A DNA stretch of 64,000 nt from Saccharothrix sp. ALI-22-I (lineage in GTDB: Bacteria; Actinomycetota; Actinomycetes; Mycobacteriales; Pseudonocardiaceae). The position numbers were made by a program, and so were the translations under genes. The stretch lies in NCBI RefSeq assembly GCF_001984175.1, contig NZ_MTQP01000066.1, positions 62,001 to 126,000 on the forward strand, read 5' to 3'. Under the pieces are notes generated by a model. The model worked only from the letters and a program-made list of their open reading frames with translations, had not been told where the DNA came from and ran no database searches. Shown here in pieces: positions 33,369 to 42,482 of this stretch. The stretch's first letter is position 1; every line of letters begins with the position of its first letter.

Positions 33369-33863
33369 GGCCACCTTTCACGGAAAACGTTGACGCCGAT
33401 GATCGATCATACCAGCAGGACAACGGGCCGAGAAATGGTTTGCAGTGCGCCGGCGGATGCAAGTGACAGCGGGTGGCACGCCCGCTGTTCACAAGTATGA
33501 CCAAGACGCGCCGATTTTGTTCACAAGTATGACCGGCCCACATTTTCCACCGAACGCCCGAGGCGCGTCGGTGATCAGGTTCGGCGGTGATGACCTGGGC
33601 ATTCGATGGGTTCGACACTCGACGACCGGGTACTACCCCAGAATTCGCCGTTGACCCCGCGTTGCGGACCTCATAGCATCCGACGGGAAACCGGTTTCCT
33701 GTCCAATGGCGCAAGGAAGCACCCCAGGGGGTACCGTGTTCGCCATCTTCCTGTCGGTCGGGTCGATATCGGCCGGATGCGACATAGTTGCGCCTCGATC
33801 GATTCCGTCGCCTGCAAATGGAAAGCACCTTTCCAAGACGAACTGATCCCACGGAGACGTACT
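33369..33863. promoter_or_regulatory. Divergent intergenic region with two 17-bp direct repeats
   Basis: About 495 bases between the prmC-like and pectate lyase genes. TGTTCACAAGTATGACC occurs perfectly at 33486-33502 and 33518-33534, a spacing of 32 bases (three helical turns). The rest is lower in GC and contains no convincing gene. Confidence 0.7.
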
Positions 33864-35252
33864 ATGCGCGTGAGACCCATGATTGCGTGTGTCGGTCTGT
33901 TAGCCGCCGCACTGGTCGCGGTGGCATCGTCCACCGCACAGGCCGCGCCCACGCGGTACGAGGCGGAGACCTCGCCGGCGGTGTGTTCCGGCACGATCGA
34001 TTCCAACTGGTCCGGTTACACCGGCAGCGGGTTCTGCAACGGCGCCAACGCCACGAGCGGCTACGCCCAGTTCACGGTGAACGCGTCGGCCGCGGGCACG
34101 GCGACGTTGGGGGTCCGGTTCGCCAACGGGGCCACCACGGCCCGACCGGCCAACCTGGTCGTGAACGGGTCCACGGTTCAGACGCCCTCGTTCGAGGGCA
34201 CGGGGGCCTGGTCGACTTGGGTGACCAAGACGTTGAGCGTGTCGGTGAACGCGGGTAGCAACACCATCCGGCTGAACCCGACCACCGCCGCCGGCCTGCC
34301 CAACATCGACTACCTCGACTTCGAAGTCGGTGGCACCCCGCAGCCGCAGCCGCCCGGCGGGATCGTCGGCTGGGCCACGCAGGCCGGCGGCACCACCGGT
34401 GGCGCGGGCGGTCCTACCGTCACCGTGAGCAGTTTCGCCGATTTCCGGACCCAGGCGCAGGCCTCGGGCGCCCGGACCATCCTGATCAACGGCATGCTCA
34501 GCGGTTCGGGCACCGTCGAGATCAGTGCCAACAAGACGATCCGGGGCGTCGGCGCCAACTCGGGCATCTCGGGAACCACCCTCAACATCGAGGACATGAG
34601 CCCCGCCAACGTGATCATCCAGAACCTGAACATCCGCGGGGTGCCCGGGAGCGACGCGATCCAGATCGAGAGCGCCACTCACGTCTGGATCGACCACAAC
34701 ACCATGTCCAGCACCATCGAGGACAACCCCGACTTCTACGACGGCATGCTGGACATCACCCACGCCGCCGACTACGTCACGGTGTCGTGGAACGTCATCC
34801 GCAACCACTGGAAGACCTCGCTGGTCGGCCACTCCGACGGCAACGGCGGTGAGGACCGCGGTCACCTGCGGGTCACGTACCACCACAACTGGTTCGACCG
34901 CACGTTCGAGCGCAGCCCGCGGGTGCGCTTCGGCGAGACGGTCCACGTGTTCAACAACTACTACTCCAACGTCAACAACAACTCCTCCTCGTACGCCATC
35001 GCCTCCCTCATGGACGCCGGACTGCTCGTGGAGGGCAACGTCTTCGAGAACGTGCAGCAGGCGTGCTGGTCGGCGAGCGGGTACGCGGACTCCGATCCCG
35101 GACGGTTGGTGGCGCGCAACAACTCCCTCACCAACTCCGGGCCGTGCGAAACCAACGGCACGGTGGCCGCTGTCCCGTACGGCTACACCGCGGACAACGT
35201 CGGCACCGTCAAGGCGTCCGTCACGACGGGTGCGGGCACGGGCAAGCTCTGA
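33864..35252 (+). CDS. Secreted pectate lyase (PL1) with carbohydrate-binding domain
   Basis: 462 aa. Signal peptide 1-27 ('ASSTAQA' before the cut). Residues 31-155 are a CBM35/CBM6-like beta-sandwich ('RYEAETSPAV' ... 'NIDYLDFEV'), a short Pro/Gln linker follows, and residues 165-462 are the PL1 parallel beta-helix with 'VWIDHNT' (275-278), the calcium-site Asp segment 'YDGMLDITHAADYVTVSW' and the catalytic Arg region 'ERSPRVRFGETVHVFNN'. It cleaves polygalacturonate by beta-elimination. Codon 13 is TTA (33900-33902). ATG 33864 has GGAGA upstream. Two long direct repeats lie about 330 bases upstream and a strong terminator follows. Confidence 0.93.
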   Translation: MRVRPMIACVGLLAAALVAVASSTAQAAPTRYEAETSPAVCSGTIDSNWSGYTGSGFCNGANATSGYAQFTVNASAAGTATLGVRFANGATTARPANLVVNGSTVQTPSFEGTGAWSTWVTKTLSVSVNAGSNTIRLNPTTAAGLPNIDYLDFEVGGTPQPQPPGGIVGWATQAGGTTGGAGGPTVTVSSFADFRTQAQASGARTILINGMLSGSGTVEISANKTIRGVGANSGISGTTLNIEDMSPANVIIQNLNIRGVPGSDAIQIESATHVWIDHNTMSSTIEDNPDFYDGMLDITHAADYVTVSWNVIRNHWKTSLVGHSDGNGGEDRGHLRVTYHHNWFDRTFERSPRVRFGETVHVFNNYYSNVNNNSSSYAIASLMDAGLLVEGNVFENVQQACWSASGYADSDPGRLVARNNSLTNSGPCETNGTVAAVPYGYTADNVGTVKASVTTGAGTGKL

Positions 35253-35273
35253 CTCTTCCGGGATCAGCACAAC

Positions 35274-35309
35274 GGGGACGGCGACCGGCACTGGCCGGTC
35301 GCCGTCCCC
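35274..35309 (+). terminator. Hairpin terminator after pectate lyase gene
   Basis: Perfect 16-base GC-rich stem (35274-35289 with 35294-35309) and a 4-base loop ACTG, 21 bases after the stop. Confidence 0.9.
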
Positions 35310-35394
35310 ACAACCTCGCGCGCCACTCCGCAAGAATGCGGATTCGAAGGTCAACCTAATCCCCTATAAGGGTGATTCTGCGCCGAGCCCATCC

Positions 35395-35423
35395 TTGATC
35401 AGTTGTCACGTCTGCTGTGATAA
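35395..35423 (+). promoter_or_regulatory. Likely promoter of the ATPase-PBP pair
   Basis: TTGATC at 35395-35400 and TGATAA at 35418-35423 with exactly 17 bases between. Just upstream is an imperfect inverted repeat around CCCT-ATA-AGGG (about 35357-35376). If this promoter is used, the ATPase gene must start downstream of about 35430, which favours GTG 35552. Confidence 0.5.
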
Positions 35424-35551
35424 CCGATCACGCCGCCGCTGATGTGAGGGCGCGGCACTGGGGATTCGACGACGGTCCCGGCAGCGGCTCATCAGTGTGG
35501 TGCCCGGTGGTGCCCGGTCGTACCCATGAGCCCTGGACGGGTGGACAGGCG

Positions 35552-37540
35552 GTGCGAGTGGTGCACGGACGGGACGCGATCCTGGAGATCGCGACGAACC
35601 TGATCGTGCGCGGTTCGCCCATGTCGGCCGCCGCGGAACGCGATGAGCGCCGCATCCCGCCGGTCCTCATCCTGACCGGCCCCGGCGGCTCGGGGAAGAC
35701 CGCGGTGCTCGCCGAGCTGGATCGCAGGCTCGGCGATCAACCGCACGTCCGGCTCGACGCCGTGCGGCCCGGGCAGGCCGACCCGCCCTCGCTGGTCGAC
35801 CTGCTCACCACCGTGATCTTCGAGTTCATCCGGCACGGCGCTTACCGCAAGAAGTTCTCCCGGTTCCTCGTCGGTCGCCTGATCACCGAGATGACGCTGG
35901 ACGACGACTTGACCGTGGCGTACGAGCAGGCGAAGGACAAGCTGGGTCGGTTCGACCCGACCACGCTCGGCGGCCAGATCGCCGCCATGTTCGCCCTGCT
36001 GCCGGATGAGACCGGTGGGCCGGCCGCCGCGGACGCCGTGGGGCAGTTCGTGCCGTCGATCGTCGAGGGGCTCACCCGGACGTCTTGGGGCCGACGCGTG
36101 ACCCTGCTGACCGGGCACAAGTGGTACGGCCATCGCGACCGGAACCTCAAGAAGGACGCGATCGCCGAGTTGGTCGACCTCAACCGGCAGCGCCACCACG
36201 GCGGCGACGAGGGCAAGGCGGCAGTCAACCGCACGCTCATGGCCGCGTTCCTGGCGGACGTGCGGCACGCCGCGCGGCGCGGATCGACGGTCGACCCGGT
36301 GGTGTTGTTGGACAACGCCGACAACGACTCCGGCCTGGAATTCCTCCGCGCGCTGGAGAAGACCCGGTTCGAGCCGGGCGTCGACTACGAGCACGATCAC
36401 CTCACGGTGATCACCACGAGCAACGGGTCCCTGGTGGAGTGGTTGAAGATCACGGACGACGAGGTGCCCAGGGGCGACCCCACCGTGGTGGAACGGGTGC
36501 GCACCGGCCGCCTGGACGTCAGGGGCCCGTGGCTGCCGCTGCCGCTGCGCGACCTCACCGGGGAGGAGATGCTGCCGCTGGCCGAGGACGTCGGCATCCC
36601 GGCCCGGCACCGCTACCGGATCGTGCGGATGCTGCGCGACCTGACCGCGGGCCACCCCGGCGGCACGGCTCTGCTCATGCGGGCCGCGGTGCTCGCCGGA
36701 CCGGACATCGCCTACCCGGAGGACATGCTGGCGTTACCCATGCCCGGATCACCGCGCCCGGGCAACGACAGGCACCCGCCCGACACCAGGTCCGCCGCCG
36801 ACCTCATCCTCGACATGTTCCTCGCGGACCTGCCGGGCACCCTCCACTTCGACCTGACCACCTGCGCCGCGGCGCGTGACCGGGACGAAGCGGGCGTGAT
36901 CGCCGGTTCACCGATGATCGGCACCGCCTTCGGCGACCAGCAGCCGTTGCTGTCCGCGGCCTACTGGGCCCCGCGCGAGCCGGGCGGCAAGCCGGTGATG
37001 CACCCGCTGTTGCGCCTGCTCCTGCTGCGCAAACTCGCCCAGCGGCCCGCCGCGCCCCGGACCGCGTGGCGCGGGGTGTTCGGCCTGTTGGCGGAGAAGG
37101 CCGAGAACGAGGACGACCGCATGCACCACCAGTTCGCCCGCGGTGACGTCACCGCGGTCGTCGAGCGGCTGGTCACCCTGCTGGGCGAACGCAGCGGCAG
37201 GCAGTGGCTCGCCCTGGTGCGGTCGCTGGCGTCCTGTCCGGCGCACCCGGACGCCGCACACGCGGAGTTCGAGCGGACCGGGGACGAGCTGACCGACGCA
37301 GTCACGGCCGTGCTCACCGCCTGGCGCGGCAGCGCCGACCCGACCCTCATCGGCAGGCGGGCACACCTGCACGGCGTGGTCTACACCGAAATGCCGATCG
37401 TGGCACGCAAGGCGCGCGGCGACCGCGGCGACTTCGTCTCGGTCGCGGCCCACCACCAAGCCATGGCCAAGCGCTGGCTGGACGTGCAACGCCGCGACCC
37501 GGCTGACCCCGATCCCGACGAGTTGGGAAGCACACGATGA
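35552..37540 (+). CDS. STAND-like P-loop ATPase
   Basis: 662 aa from GTG 35552 (GGTGGACAGG upstream); a longer form from GTG 35417 would add 45 residues. The protein begins 'VVHGRDAILEIATNLIVRG', the usual entry to a STAND/AAA module. Walker A is 'GPGGSGKT' (43-50), Walker B is 'DPVVLLDNADND', a sensor-like 'TVITTSNGS' follows, and 'LTAGHPGGTALLMRAA' resembles the GxP region of STAND proteins. The C-terminal third is helical, without recognised repeats or DNA-binding domain, and no membrane segment is seen. A TTA codon occurs at 36734-36736. It overlaps the next gene by 4 nt (ATGA), so the two proteins are made together. The function is unknown; a switch-type signalling ATPase is the best reading. 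Confidence 0.75.
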   Translation: MRVVHGRDAILEIATNLIVRGSPMSAAAERDERRIPPVLILTGPGGSGKTAVLAELDRRLGDQPHVRLDAVRPGQADPPSLVDLLTTVIFEFIRHGAYRKKFSRFLVGRLITEMTLDDDLTVAYEQAKDKLGRFDPTTLGGQIAAMFALLPDETGGPAAADAVGQFVPSIVEGLTRTSWGRRVTLLTGHKWYGHRDRNLKKDAIAELVDLNRQRHHGGDEGKAAVNRTLMAAFLADVRHAARRGSTVDPVVLLDNADNDSGLEFLRALEKTRFEPGVDYEHDHLTVITTSNGSLVEWLKITDDEVPRGDPTVVERVRTGRLDVRGPWLPLPLRDLTGEEMLPLAEDVGIPARHRYRIVRMLRDLTAGHPGGTALLMRAAVLAGPDIAYPEDMLALPMPGSPRPGNDRHPPDTRSAADLILDMFLADLPGTLHFDLTTCAAARDRDEAGVIAGSPMIGTAFGDQQPLLSAAYWAPREPGGKPVMHPLLRLLLLRKLAQRPAAPRTAWRGVFGLLAEKAENEDDRMHHQFARGDVTAVVERLVTLLGERSGRQWLALVRSLASCPAHPDAAHAEFERTGDELTDAVTAVLTAWRGSADPTLIGRRAHLHGVVYTEMPIVARKARGDRGDFVSVAAHHQAMAKRWLDVQRRDPADPDPDELGSTR

Positions 37541-39138
37541 CCCCGTTGGTGATCTCGGCTCTGCTGCTGCTGGGCTGGGCGGCCTTGTTCGTGTACCTGC
37601 GACGCCGTCGTGCGCTGTTCCAGGGCGACATCACACCGACCGACCCGATGCCGAAGAGCGTGCGCGTCCTGCTGGCGGTGGCGGTGTTCGTGCTCCCGTT
37701 GGCCTCGGTGGCAGTCGCCGCGCCGAAGGTGCTCTGCTTCGGCGGTGGCATCGACACCGGCATCACGCTGCGCGGCTGGTTCTCGTCGTCGGAGCTGGAG
37801 TGCGTCGGCGTCAGCGACGGCGGCTACGACTTCTCCGGCGGGTTCGCCGACGAGGAAGTCGACGACACCACCCGCAAGCGCTACGACGAAGTGCTGGGCA
37901 AGATCGAGAAGCAGAACAGCGCGCTGTCCGGCGACTACGTCAAGGTCGCCTTCCTCGCGCCCCTCACGTCACCGCTGTCCGGACCGCGGGTGGTGCACGA
38001 GGTGGCCGGGCTCGCCGCGGCGCAGGAACGGCTCAACACCGAAAACCGCAGTCCGAAGGTCGAAGTGCTGCTCGCGCACATGGGCGCGACGTCGGCCCAG
38101 TGGGAGTCCGCGGTCGACGAGCTGATCGCGATGAAGGACGACTCGGCGCCGCTGCTGGCCGTCGTCGGGCTCGGGCTGAGCCAGGACGAGACGAAGTTCG
38201 CGGCCAAGAAGCTCTCCGACGCCGACGTCCTGATGGTCGCCGACCTCGTCACCGCGACGCAGCTCGACCCGGACGGACCAATCGAGCACTTCCACCGGAC
38301 GTCGTTCGCCAACTCCCGGCAGTTCGAGGCCACCACCAGGGCGCTCGGCGCGGCGGGGGTCGACAGCACGCGCGCCATCGTGGTCAAGAGCAACGACACC
38401 GGTGACACCTACTCCGGCACGTCCGCCGAGGCCATCGCCGCCCAGCTGGGCGGGCAGGAGTCGCCGTACCGGTTCGGCAGCGACGACAAGGGCGTGCTGG
38501 GCAACCAGTTCCAGATCATCAGCGACAAGATGTGCAGCAAGGTCGACCCGAGCCGGCCGGACACACCGGTGGTGCTGTACTACGCCGGACGGGCCCGCTA
38601 CCTGAGCGATCTGATGGTCAAGCTCGACGCGGAGAGCTGCCTGCGCAAGGTGATCGTGGTCAGCGCCTCCGACGCGGCCGTGCTGCGCATGGGCGAGCAG
38701 GACGCCAAGGCTGCCGCGACGTGGAAGATCTCCGACGCCCGCGAGGTCGTCGGTCGGGGCAAGGTCGAGCTGTACTTCACCCCGCTCGCCGACCCGGTCG
38801 TGATCGGCGAGCGGGAGGAGTACACCCCGCTGCGGGAGGCATTCAAGGGCTACGAGCACGAACTGGACACCGGCTGGGCCGCGATGGCGTGGGACGCGCT
38901 GCACGTGGCGGTCGGCTGGATCCGGCACGCCCAAGCCGGCGACCCGGAGGTCGTCATCCCCAAGCCGGAGACCGTGGAACTCGCCACCCAGGCAACGTAC
39001 TCCGACCGTGACTCCGCCTACGAGGGCGCCAGCGGCACCTTCTACTTCGACGCCACCGGTGACCGCGTCGACATCGGCGACAACCTGCCCGCCGTCGTCC
39101 GCCTGCTCCCCGACGGGTCCGCGCAACGGGTCGGGTGA
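37537..39138 (+). CDS. Membrane-tethered type-I periplasmic-binding-fold protein
   Basis: 533 aa. Two N-terminal membrane helices (about 4-22 and 45-63) enclose a short Arg-rich cytoplasmic loop ('YLRRRRALF'). The rest is outside: 'ECVGVSDGGYDFSGGF', then a type-I (LivK-like) binding fold beginning 'YVKVAFLAPLTSPLSGPRVV', with 'AGLAAAQERLNTENR', 'LLAVVGLGLSQDE' and 'GTFYFDATGDRVDIGDNLPA'. Four Cys residues lie in the external part. It has no lipobox and there are no ABC permease genes nearby, so import is unlikely; it looks like an extracellular sensor joined in expression to the ATPase upstream. The ligand is unknown. Confidence 0.75.
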   Translation: MTPLVISALLLLGWAALFVYLRRRRALFQGDITPTDPMPKSVRVLLAVAVFVLPLASVAVAAPKVLCFGGGIDTGITLRGWFSSSELECVGVSDGGYDFSGGFADEEVDDTTRKRYDEVLGKIEKQNSALSGDYVKVAFLAPLTSPLSGPRVVHEVAGLAAAQERLNTENRSPKVEVLLAHMGATSAQWESAVDELIAMKDDSAPLLAVVGLGLSQDETKFAAKKLSDADVLMVADLVTATQLDPDGPIEHFHRTSFANSRQFEATTRALGAAGVDSTRAIVVKSNDTGDTYSGTSAEAIAAQLGGQESPYRFGSDDKGVLGNQFQIISDKMCSKVDPSRPDTPVVLYYAGRARYLSDLMVKLDAESCLRKVIVVSASDAAVLRMGEQDAKAAATWKISDAREVVGRGKVELYFTPLADPVVIGEREEYTPLREAFKGYEHELDTGWAAMAWDALHVAVGWIRHAQAGDPEVVIPKPETVELATQATYSDRDSAYEGASGTFYFDATGDRVDIGDNLPAVVRLLPDGSAQRVG

Positions 39139-39299
39139 GCGCCGCCCCGCAGAACAGGAGAATCGAGAGCGGCTCACTATCCACACAGGACACGTCGAGC
39201 TGTTGTCGCCAGGTCGGTCGTGGGAAGCGGGAACGGCGCACGAGTGGCCGTCCACCGCCACTGGTGCGAGGCTGGGGGGTGGATCGACGGGAGGCCCCG

Positions 39300-40904
39300 A
39301 TGGCGGACGAACAGCCCACGAACCGAACCGACGTCGACAAGGCATTGCTCGGCCATGCGACCTACCGGAGTCTGGGCGAGCAGCGGCTCTCCCCGGCGGA
39401 AGAGAAGTTCGAGCGCGGTCGCCGCACGGTCGGGCTGTGGCTGGCGCCGTTGGTCACGATCGTCTTCCTGGCACTTCCCCTGGACATGGAGGGCAACCAG
39501 CAGACGCTGGGCGGGATTCTCCTCGGCGTCATCGTGCTGTGGATCACCGAGGCGGTGCCGATCCCGGTCGGCGGGCTGATCGGCGTCGCGTTCATCGTCG
39601 TGCTCAACGTCGTGCCGCCCGACGACGCGCTGCGCCCGTTCGGCTCCTCGACGATCTTCACGTTCATCGGCGCGTTCATCCTGGCCCAGGCGATGCTCAA
39701 GCACGGGCTGGCCCGCCGGTTCGCCTTCCGCATCCTCGCCCTGCCGCGGGTCGGCGGCTCGACCACGGGCGTGATCGTCGCCTTCGGCGGCATCACCTGC
39801 CTGCTGTCCGCGTTCGTGTCCAACACCGCCACGGTGGCGATGCTGCTGCCGACCGCGCTGGGCATCCTCGGCGTCATCGCGAAACTGTTGCAGGACAGGG
39901 GCATGGTCGCCGAGGACTTCGACCCGCTGCGGCTGCGGGTCGGCACCGCGATCATGCTCATGCTCGCGTACGGGGCGAGCGTCGGCGGTCTGCTGACACC
40001 GGTCGGCACCCCGCCGAACCTGATCGGTCGCGGACTGATCGAGGAGGCCACCGGCGAGCGGATCTCGTTCGCCCAGTGGACGGCCACCGCGCTGCCGATC
40101 TGCGCGCTCATGTTCGTCGCGCTGGCGGTCATCCTGTTGCTGCTCAACCGGCCGGAGATCCGGCGCATCGAAGGTGTCTCCGATTACGTCGCGAAACAAC
40201 GGGAGGCCATGGGCCCGCTGTCCCGCGCGGAGAAGAACACCCTGGTCGCCTTCGGGGTCACCGTGACGCTGTGGATCGTGCCCGGCATCGTCGCGCTGGT
40301 GGCGGGCAACGACTCGGACGTCTACGCGGCGATCAGCGACCGGCTCAACGAGGGCATCGTCGCCGTGCTCGGCGCCTCCCTGCTGTACCTGCTGCCGACG
40401 GACTGGTCCAAGCGCGAGTTCACGCTGCGCTGGCGGGACGCCGCGGAGATCGACTGGGGCACCATCCTGCTGTTCGGCACCGGCATCATCTTCGGCTCGC
40501 TGCTGGCGAGCACCGGTCTGGCCAAGACCCTGGGCGAGTCCGCCTCCGACGCACTCGGCCTGAGCAGCATCGTGCCCATCACGATCTTCGCCGTCGTGCT
40601 GGCGATCGTGGTGTCGGAGACGACCAGCAACACGGCGTCGGCGGCCGTGGTGGTCCCCATCATCATCCCGATCGCGGTCGCCGCCGGGGCCAACCCGTTC
40701 GTGCCCGCCCTGGCCGCGACGTTCGCCGCGTCGTTCGGGTTCATGCTGCCGGTGTCGACACCGCAGAACGCCGTGGTCTACGGGTCCGGGGTGGTGCCGA
40801 TCACCAAGATGATCAGATCCGGTATCTCCTTCGACGTGATCGGCGCGGTGCTGATCCTGCTCGCCCTGCCGGCCATGGTCGCGTTGCTCGGGATCGGCAC
40901 CTGA
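39300..40904 (+). CDS. DASS-family (SLC13) anion:sodium symporter
   Basis: 534-aa membrane protein with about twelve helices plus re-entrant loops. The two family signatures 'SAFVSNTATVAMLLPTAL' and 'SETTSNTASAAVVVPIII' hold the SNT motifs that bind sodium and the carboxylate or sulfate, and 'LTPVGTPPNLIG' and 'LPVSTPQNAVVYGSG' are the paired loops. The likely cargo is a dicarboxylate such as succinate or malate, or sulfate. The ATG has GGGAGG upstream. It is separated by 161 bases from the PBP-like gene and is convergent with the dioxygenase gene. Confidence 0.92.
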   Translation: MADEQPTNRTDVDKALLGHATYRSLGEQRLSPAEEKFERGRRTVGLWLAPLVTIVFLALPLDMEGNQQTLGGILLGVIVLWITEAVPIPVGGLIGVAFIVVLNVVPPDDALRPFGSSTIFTFIGAFILAQAMLKHGLARRFAFRILALPRVGGSTTGVIVAFGGITCLLSAFVSNTATVAMLLPTALGILGVIAKLLQDRGMVAEDFDPLRLRVGTAIMLMLAYGASVGGLLTPVGTPPNLIGRGLIEEATGERISFAQWTATALPICALMFVALAVILLLLNRPEIRRIEGVSDYVAKQREAMGPLSRAEKNTLVAFGVTVTLWIVPGIVALVAGNDSDVYAAISDRLNEGIVAVLGASLLYLLPTDWSKREFTLRWRDAAEIDWGTILLFGTGIIFGSLLASTGLAKTLGESASDALGLSSIVPITIFAVVLAIVVSETTSNTASAAVVVPIIIPIAVAAGANPFVPALAATFAASFGFMLPVSTPQNAVVYGSGVVPITKMIRSGISFDVIGAVLILLALPAMVALLGIGT

Positions 40905-40929
40905 TGCCCGCCCAAGCGCCGCCGGGGGG

Positions 40930-41697
40930 TCAGCCGACCTGGATGGAGCGCTTCGCCATGCCGAGCCAGTAGCCGTCGATGACGGTGCGCTGGCCGGTCA
41001 GCTCGGCCTCGCCCGCGCCGAGGGTGACGAACAGCGGCGCGAAGTGCTCGGTGCGCGGGTGGGCGAGCCGGCCGGTCGGGGACTTGTGCTCGAAGTCCAG
41101 CAACGCGTCCACGTCGCCGGCCTGGAGCACCTCACGGCCCCAGTGGTCGAACTCGGCGGTGAAGCTCGGCACGCTGCCGTCCACCCGGATCGCCCGCAGG
41201 TTGTGGGTGAAGAACCCGCTGCCCATGATCAGCACGCCCTCGTCGCGCAGCGGGGCGAGCCGGCGGCCGATCTCCATCAACCGGCGCGGGTCCAGCGTCG
41301 GCATCGAGATCTGCAACACCGGGATGTCGGCGTCCGGGTACATCTCCACCAGCGGCACGTAGGCGCCGTGGTCGAGGCCGCGGTCCGGGACGTCCTGCAC
41401 CGGGGTGGCGGCGGAGCGCAGCAGCCCGCGCACCCGGGCGGCCAGCTCGGGCGCGCCCGGTGAGGCGTAGGTGACCTCGTAGTACTTCCGCTCGAACCCG
41501 TAGAAGTCGTAGAACAACGGCACGGTGGTGGTCGCGCCGATCGCCAGCGGGGCGTCCTCCCAGTGCGCGGAGATCACCAGGATGGCGGTGGGGCGTGGCA
41601 GGTCGGCCGCCCACGTGGCGAGCTGGCCGGGCCAGATCGGGTCGTCGGCCAGCGGCGGCGCGCCGTGGCTGAGGTACAGGGTGGGCATGCGGCTCAT
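40930..41697 (-). CDS. Class III extradiol ring-cleaving dioxygenase (DODA type)
   Basis: 255 aa of the LigB/4,5-DOPA-dioxygenase family. The iron ligands are in 'LYLSHGAPP', 'LVISAHWED' and the later 'RTEHFAPLF'; the base His is in 'LDHGAYVPL'. The family opens catechols or acts as a quinone-handling oxygenase using non-haem iron. The ATG at 41697 fits. It lies 46 bases downstream of ribA in the same direction, so both are probably transcribed from the operator-bearing promoter before ribA and controlled by the MarR gene. Confidence 0.88.
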   Translation of the reverse strand: MSRMPTLYLSHGAPPLADDPIWPGQLATWAADLPRPTAILVISAHWEDAPLAIGATTTVPLFYDFYGFERKYYEVTYASPGAPELAARVRGLLRSAATPVQDVPDRGLDHGAYVPLVEMYPDADIPVLQISMPTLDPRRLMEIGRRLAPLRDEGVLIMGSGFFTHNLRAIRVDGSVPSFTAEFDHWGREVLQAGDVDALLDFEHKSPTGRLAHPRTEHFAPLFVTLGAGEAELTGQRTVIDGYWLGMAKRSIQVG

Positions 41698-41743
41698 GGG
41701 ATCTGTCTTCTCGGCTCGGTTGGGTTGGGGACGACCCGGTCGA

Positions 41744-42382
41744 TCAGTTGGCGATCGGCAGGTCGAGGGTGTGCGCGGTGTGGGCCACCTTCGCCGTGAG
41801 GTAGCGCAGGTTGTGCTCGGAGACGTGCACACCGGTACGGCTGACGCCGCCCAACTCCACGCCGAGGGCACGCAGCTGGGCGGCCTTGTCTGGATTGTTC
41901 GTCAGCAGGTCGATGGGCCGCGCGCCGAGGGCGGCGAGCATCTGGGCGGCGGCGGTGTAGTCGCGCTCGTCGTCGGCGTGGCCGAGTGCCCGGTTCGCGG
42001 CGTAGGTGTCCAGCCCGAGGTCCTGGAGCGCGTACGCGTCGAGCTTGGCGTACAGGCCGATGCCCCGGCCTTCCTGGCGCAGGTACAGCAGGTAGCCGCC
42101 GGTCGTGGCGATGCGCTCGACCGCCTCGCGCAGCTGCGGGCCGCAGTCGCAGCGGGCCGAGCCGAACACGTCGCCGGTCAGGCATTCGGAGTGGGCGCGC
42201 ACCAGCGGCACGTCCGTGCCGCGGTAGTCGCCGAGCCCGAAGGCGAGGTGCTCCTTGCCGTCCACCAGACCGGTGAACGTGAAGACATCGGCCTCGGTGG
42301 TGTAGCCGTCGCCGAAGCGCAGGGGCACCCGGACGGTGGTCCGGACGCCGGCGGGTGGCGCGTCCAGCGCGGTCGTGATCAT
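41744..42382 (-). CDS. ribA: GTP cyclohydrolase II
   Basis: 212 aa. It converts GTP to the first pyrimidine intermediate of riboflavin synthesis. Zinc cysteines are in 'HSECLTGDVFGSARCDCGPQ', the catalytic segment is 'YLRQEGRGIGLYAKLDAYAL' and the GTP site is 'LLTNNPDKAAQLRALGVEL'. It is a stand-alone enzyme, not fused to RibB, and no other riboflavin gene is near. The promoter holds the palindrome TTGAAGCTTCAA. Its pairing with a dioxygenase and a MarR regulator suggests a dedicated paralogue that supplies flavin or a GTP-derived product under a specific signal, rather than the housekeeping copy. Confidence 0.93.
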   Translation of the reverse strand: MITTALDAPPAGVRTTVRVPLRFGDGYTTEADVFTFTGLVDGKEHLAFGLGDYRGTDVPLVRAHSECLTGDVFGSARCDCGPQLREAVERIATTGGYLLYLRQEGRGIGLYAKLDAYALQDLGLDTYAANRALGHADDERDYTAAAQMLAALGARPIDLLTNNPDKAAQLRALGVELGGVSRTGVHVSEHNLRYLTAKVAHTAHTLDLPIAN

Positions 42383-42405
42383 CTGCTGCCCTTTCGCGAA
42401 GCCTG

Positions 42406-42421
42406 ACTTGAAGCTTCAACT
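42406..42421. promoter_or_regulatory. MarR-type operator before ribA
   Basis: ACTTGAAGCTTCAACT, with the perfect 12-base core TTGAAGCTTCAA (42408-42419), 26 bases upstream of the ribA start. It shares the ACTTGA...TCAA form with the site before the marR gene. Confidence 0.7.
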
Positions 42422-42437
42422 GAACAACAGCGACGGT

Positions 42438-42475
42438 ACGCCACCCTTGGTTGAGCCTTCAACCAAGGGTGGCGT
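42438..42475 (-). terminator. 17-bp hairpin between marR and ribA
   Basis: Perfect stem (42438-42454 with 42459-42475) and loop GCCT. It starts eight bases after the marR stop. The inner part reads GGTTGA-GCCT-TCAACC, so it could also be bound by the MarR protein. Confidence 0.8.
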
Positions 42476-42482
42476 GCGCCAC

